DNA of 55,228 nucleotides, taken from NCBI GenBank assembly GCA_903901015.1, contig CAIUPH010000039.1:1-55228 (forward strand), given 5' to 3'. Below, one piece after another: positions 51,429-55,228 of this stretch. Source of the stretch: Candidatus Bathyarchaeota archaeon. Its GTDB lineage: Archaea > Thermoproteota > Bathyarchaeia > Bathyarchaeales > Bathycorpusculaceae. Positions within the stretch are counted from its first letter, which is position 1. Every line of letters starts with the position of its first letter. A model generated the notes under the pieces. That model did not search any database, had not been told where the DNA came from, and was given only the letters and a program-made list of their open reading frames with translations. A program made the translations under genes and the position numbers.

Positions 51429-51841
51429 TTACTCGCCCATAACTTGAATGATAACAATGCGTTCTCGGGGATAGACGTCGGTTTCCACAAAGAACAGCGA
51501 CTGCCAGGTTCCAAACTTGACTTGCCCCTCAATCACTGGCAGAGTCTTGTCCGGCGGAAGAACCATAGAGCGCAGATGCGAATGTGCATTCGACGGGTGC
51601 AGTTAGGAACCGTTTTTTGGCGATAGTTCTTCCAAAAAACTTTGATGTCTTCAAGCAGGGCGTCGTCGTTCTCTGTCAGGATAAGTATGCCGGTTGCGTG
51701 GGGAGCAAAGACGTGGACGATGCCGTTTTTGATTCCTGAATTGGAGACTTCCTGACGGATCGGCTCGGAAATGTCGATAAAGTCTATTTCACCTTGGGTG
51801 TTGAACATGTAGGTTTTGCTGTGGACTTTAAAGCTGGGCAT
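51429..51841 (-). pseudogene. YjbQ/UPF0047 family gene with frameshift and stop
   Basis: From the ATG at 51841 the frame reads IDFIDISEPIRQEV, GIVHVFAPHATGILILTEND and LLEDIKVF. At a T6 tract one T appears to be missing; adding it gives LEELSPKNGS, then a TAA where the family has Tyr, then LHPSNAHSHLRSMVLPPDKTL, KFGTWQSLFFVE and RIVIIQVMGE to the natural TAA at 51429. It thus has two lesions. YjbQ proteins are small hexamer-forming enzymes linked to thiamine phosphate synthesis; the conserved His and Thr/Trp region (HSH, GTWQ) is present. Confidence 0.8.
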
Positions 51842-53661
51842 CTGTTGTTCGCGTTGTTTTATCAGACTGCACTGCAGAAAAAGTTTTTGAGAATTCAGCG
51901 TAAATTAATGAGTTTGGGGATGCTTTTGTATACGGAACTCGTTAGGCGTGGCAAATTTGCTTTTTTTGTTTCTGGCGTCGCCTAACTTTTGGACCTTTGC
52001 CACCCCAAAGTTGGCTGCATTTAACAGTCAGGCAGCAACCAACTGCTAAAATTTGTTCAATTAATTTACTGTTTTTTCACCCGTTGCCTTCCGTGATGGT
52101 TATTATTTGCTGAAATATGCAGTCTACTAATCCAACTGAACGGTGTTTCTTACCCAAGCGCTCCTCAGAACATTAACCAGTTTAGGCAGGTATAGCACAA
52201 GCAATATTGCGCGCTGAGCCCAACGGGACTAAACGCAAGCGTTTTCGCACCTTTTTAACCAGGCAATACTTGTCTGGTGATAACTAAAACAAACTCCCAA
52301 AGATGCGCCAAAGGGCTAACAAAACGTTAAAGCACTCACAGCCAGCACTTTTTTCTTTAAACAAACTTGAGATCTACTTTTTAGTGTCTGCGAATCGCAA
52401 GGCAAACAAACAAATGCTTTCTAAAGAAAAAAAATAAGAGAAAACTTTGACACACCGCTGCTTTAAGAAAAAAACATTCTACAGTTTTGGTGATATGCTA
52501 AACCTGCTTCAGGCATCCAGATGGTCTGCAGCTAGGCTAACTGTGTCACCAGCCAAAGTGCAACATTCTGAAACCTAAAACAGGTAAACCTCTCTTTACT
52601 GGACACGAAAAAGCTGAGAGAAAAAAATTCTTATAGTTTTGGCAGCCGCAAACCTTTTCGCAGCCCAGACACAGAAGAACCCTTGTTCCACTGCAAACCG
52701 TCGTGAAACTCAAAGTTTTTTTAAACTCGGGTCAAATTCTCAGGAACTTTTCAGCTAAATATTTTACGGGGCAGCGTTAACTTCTTTTTCATCAAAAAAC
52801 CTGAAATTAAGCTTATTTTGGTATCATATGGAATTAAAGCCGTTGTTTTGCTCCGAAATGAGCTTAATGTAAAAACTCGCGGTTTTTTTCTATGGAAACA
52901 ATAATTTAAAAGCCCGTTTTAAAGGTAAAATGCTGAAAGAGACTTAATTGTGCCCTGTTCGCTTTGTGCCAAACAGACTGGCATGGACATTACCAGAGCC
53001 TCATATAAGTACCTTCGAAAATCTCCATGCGAAGCAAACACCACTTTTTTCGGTTAGCCTTCGACCAAAAACGACGGTTTTTCGCATTTTTTGGCAAGGC
53101 AGCAAACTTTGGCGTTTTTGGTAGAAAATTTTGGGAACCACAAATTTTGTTAGTCAGACTCGGTTTGAGCGATTTGTCTCGCTATTTTTGCCCCTAACAT
53201 TTTTTTGGCTGTTTTTTTTGGCAAAGAGTGGACCTGTTGTTTTGTGGTTGGTTTTGTAGAGTTGAGGTTTATTTTTTTTCCTGGTTTATGCGTCCCTATG
53301 GTGAACGTGTTGCATCCTATTTTCCAAGTTTTTCGTGTTTTCGCATGGTCACTTTGAAATTTTTTTGTCTCTTTGGGAACAATGTTTTCGGTTCCTTTGG
53401 AGCTATCAGTGACTTTTCAAGTGCTTGATATAGTCTAAACCGCGGATATTTTTGAGAGGTGAATGTTGGTGAATACTTAATCCGTTATTATGGTTGCTGT
53501 CGTAATACTGCGTTTTTTATACGTCACCAGCACCCTCTAGCCTCACACACAAATATTTAGCGAATACAGAAGCATCGCCCAAACACACTTTTTGTGTCCC
53601 CTAAGGAACATTTTTTATCCCAAGACCCCGATTTAATACACTGTCAAAAGAGAGGAAAGCG
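51842..53661. other. 1.8-kb gene desert
   Basis: No open frame is supported on either strand. Visible items are a T-rich part from about 52780 to 53420; two similar segments, AGAAAAAAACATTCTACAGT (52465-52484) and AGAAAAAAATTCTTATAGTT (52620-52639), each running on into TTTTGG; a possible TATA box (AATTTAAAAGC, about 52907-52917) ahead of a 34-codon frame with two Cys at 52950; and the right direct repeat (53564-53594). It could host non-coding RNAs or be decayed sequence. Confidence 0.45.
53564..53594 (-). repeat. Direct repeat, right copy
   Basis: Same orientation and near-identical to 49083-49112; it lies 68-98 nt before the Hjc start. Together the copies bracket the gene-poor 4.5-kb segment. 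Confidence 0.6.
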
Positions 53662-54105
53662 TTGACCACCGAAATCGATCGAATCAAACTTAGACGCTGG
53701 CGCAAACGAGGCTTCTACAGCGAAACAGTCCTAGTAAAACTCCTACAGAAAAAAGGCTACAACGCCGTCCGCGTCCCAGTAAGCAACCCAAGCCTCAACC
53801 CCCTGCCAGACGTAATGGCACGCAAAGGCAAACACATGTACGCATTCGAAGTAAAAAACGCCAGCTACTACGCCTACTTTCCAAGAGTACAAATTGACAA
53901 ACTCTTCCGGTTCCTGAACGAGTTAATTCCCTCAGACAACCAAAACAAACACGCCGTCATCGCAGCTCATCTTGGAAAAAGATGGATCTTCAAAGAAATA
54001 ACCTGGGCTGATTGGGAAAAAAACAAACTTCCTGACAAAGTCAGGATTTTAAAACGCGACCGAGGCAACTTAAACATCGACACAAGTTACCAGCAGAACC
54101 CGTAA
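53662..54105 (+). CDS. hjc: Holliday junction resolvase
   Basis: This 147-residue archaeal Hjc starts with a TTG; AGAGGA lies 6-7 nt upstream. Catalytic residues are Glu21 (in GFYSETVLVKLL), Asp50 (PLPDVM), Glu63 and Lys65 (FEVKNAS), the PD-(D/E)xK nuclease set, with RVPVSNPS before the Asp. It resolves four-way DNA junctions in recombination and replication repair. It is transcribed alone and is followed by an ABC exporter. Confidence 0.95.
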   Translation: MTTEIDRIKLRRWRKRGFYSETVLVKLLQKKGYNAVRVPVSNPSLNPLPDVMARKGKHMYAFEVKNASYYAYFPRVQIDKLFRFLNELIPSDNQNKHAVIAAHLGKRWIFKEITWADWEKNKLPDKVRILKRDRGNLNIDTSYQQNP

Positions 54106-54170
54106 ACAACCGTACCTCAAGCACCTTAAAGGCAACCTCCCACTAAGCTACTGTTGAGGGAAAGTGCGGG

Positions 54171-54863
54171 ATGGCTGAACAGGAAAACATAATTGTTTCA
54201 ACGCAGGGGTTAACAAAGATTTTTCCGATAGGCGAAAGAAAAATCACTGTTCTAAAAGACATAAACATACAGATTCGCCGAGCCAGCTTCACAGTTATTT
54301 GTGGTCCGTCAGGCTCTGGAAAAACCACTTTACTAAACATTTTGGGCGGCATTGACCGACCTACAGAGGGAAAAATCTTCGTTGCTGGACAAGATTTGAC
54401 GGATAAAGACGAGAATTTCTTGTCCGATTTCCGCTGCAGTCATATAGGGTTTGTTTTTCAAGCGTACAATTTGGTTTCCACGTTGACGGTTGAGGAGAAC
54501 GTGGCTTTTCCTATGGAGTGGACACGAAAACCACCTGCAATGATTGCGCAAAGAGTGAGTGATCTCCTGAAAACGGTGGGGTTGGAACAGCGAGCACACC
54601 ATTTCTCAGCCCAGTTGAGTGGGGGCGAACAGCAGCGGGTCGCTTTCGCCCGAGCTTTAGCCAATGACCCTGAAGTGATTTTGGCAGATGAACCCACGGG
54701 TAACCTGGACCTGAAGAACGCTCAAAAAATTCTCCAAGTATTTCAGCTCCTGAAATCCAAAGGAAAAACTGTCATCGTTTCAACCCATGACATGGCGATT
54801 AGGGATTTAGCTGACCAAGTTTTATGCTTAGACGACGGAAAATTGGCGGGTAACGATGAGTAG
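54171..54863 (+). CDS. MacB/LolD-type ABC ATPase
   Basis: This 230-residue protein has Walker [11 protein letters not shown]-loop [17 protein letters not shown], signature [15 protein letters not shown], Walker [13 protein letters not shown] and H-loop STHD. This is the MacB/LolD/FtsE-like type that works with FtsX-domain permeases. Its last codons overlap the following permease by 8 nt. Confidence 0.93.
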   Translation: MAEQENIIVSTQGLTKIFPIGERKITVLKDINIQIRRASFTVICGPSGSGKTTLLNILGGIDRPTEGKIFVAGQDLTDKDENFLSDFRCSHIGFVFQAYNLVSTLTVEENVAFPMEWTRKPPAMIAQRVSDLLKTVGLEQRAHHFSAQLSGGEQQRVAFARALANDPEVILADEPTGNLDLKNAQKILQVFQLLKSKGKTVIVSTHDMAIRDLADQVLCLDDGKLAGNDE

Positions 54864-55228
54864 CGCTGGTTTTCCAATCAACGATTTGATGCGGCGAAAG
54901 CTGCAGACAAGCTTAACAATCAGCGTTTTAACGTTGAGTGTTGCGTCAACATTGTTTTTATTGTTGTTCAGTAACCGTTTAGGGGTGGGTATTGAATCAA
55001 CATCAGGTTTATTGACTGTGGGTTTAAACGCGGTCTTTAGCCAATTCATCCTGTTCATCGGCGTATTGATTTTTGTCATAGGCGCCGTTTTGACTTCATT
55101 CGTTGTTTTTTTGATGTTGTCTCAGAGGACCCATGATTTTGGCCTCATTAAAGCGGCAGGGTGCCCAAACAGCCTCGTCGCAGGATACTTCATGACAGAA
55201 CTCCTCGCTGTAACCTTTGCCGGCTGCA
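54856..55228 (+). CDS. FtsX/MacB-type ABC permease, 5' part only
   Basis: The frame from the ATG at 54856 gives 124 residues and leaves the window. It has an N-terminal basic segment (LMRRKLQTSLTISVLTLSVA) entering a transmembrane helix, then a second (LFIGVLIFVIGAVLTSFVVF) and MLSQRTHDFGLIKAAGCPNS, the conserved FtsX-domain coupling stretch. It forms an exporter or mechanotransmission unit with the ATPase before it. Confidence 0.85.
   Translation, partial: MSSAGFPINDLMRRKLQTSLTISVLTLSVASTLFLLLFSNRLGVGIESTSGLLTVGLNAVFSQFILFIGVLIFVIGAVLTSFVVFLMLSQRTHDFGLIKAAGCPNSLVAGYFMTELLAVTFAGC

Noticed and set aside
51444-51626. 60-residue plus-strand frame
   Set aside because: Antisense to the frameshifted YjbQ-type gene, whose protein sequence is clearly recognisable.
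51990-53460. SRP RNA, RNase P RNA or rRNA in the gene desert
   Set aside because: None of the conserved core motifs of these RNAs could be found by eye on either strand.

Overview
The window looks like chromosomal DNA of an uncultured mesophilic archaeon, most likely of the Bathyarchaeia/TACK type. The archaeal assignment rests on a TATA-binding protein, aPelota, Hjc Holliday-junction resolvase, Tsr3, a Fap7-type kinase, a TtuA/Ncs6-type tRNA thiolase, a DUF1922 zinc ribbon, a TFS-like zinc ribbon at the left edge, and many archaeal TATA boxes, several of them 25-30 nt upstream of start codons (leaderless mRNAs). The Bathyarchaeia label is inference from overall gene style.

Layout. 0-12.5 kb: TFS-like fragment, HIT hydrolase, MIP18/DUF59 protein, two ABC drug/ABC-2 type exporters, APC permease, OsmC, PEBP protein, a glycosylated surface protein, a MobA-like transferase and a ParA/MinD ATPase with a winged-helix partner. 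12.5-20.5 kb: an AT-rich accessory stretch with small proteins, decayed reading frames, a cluster of stem-loops, a surface beta-propeller and an unusual lectin-like/TM/J-domain protein; it ends at a tRNA-Gly(GCC). 20.8-26.6 kb: a ygiD-type dioxygenase gene broken by a stop codon, an ABC exporter and a ThiP/FbpB-type importer without a binding protein. 26.7-36.7 kb: a ten-gene operon in complex I order (A-B-CD-H-I-J-K-L-M-N). 37-39.5 kb: a truncated glycosyltransferase and proBA. 39.6-49 kb: H+-pyrophosphatase, then information-processing and housekeeping genes. 49-53.7 kb: gene-poor DNA with nicotinamidase, two frameshifted genes, two similar orphan promoters and a 1.8-kb stretch without genes. 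53.7-55.2 kb: Hjc and a MacB-type ABC exporter running off the end.

The main result is the 26.98-36.75 kb operon. Its membrane arm is that of full-size complex I (A, H, J, K and three antiporter-like subunits), but its catalytic module is hydrogenase-like. The large subunit keeps both nickel-binding CxxC pairs (RICGIC and a C-terminal DPCFSC), and the small subunit has the hydrogenase CNGCD motif. No NADH or F420 input module is present. It therefore reads as a complex I-shaped, ion-pumping [NiFe] hydrogenase or an evolutionary intermediate. With the nearby H+-pyrophosphatase it could feed an ion gradient.

Other notable signals: a dispersed MITE-like element in four places; four stem-loops built from trinucleotide repeats; several genes with single stops or one-base shifts (ygiD-like, yjbQ-like, AsnC-like, a 57-codon gene), which may be real decay or assembly error; and a 30-bp direct repeat bracketing the gene-poor 49.1-53.6 kb segment.
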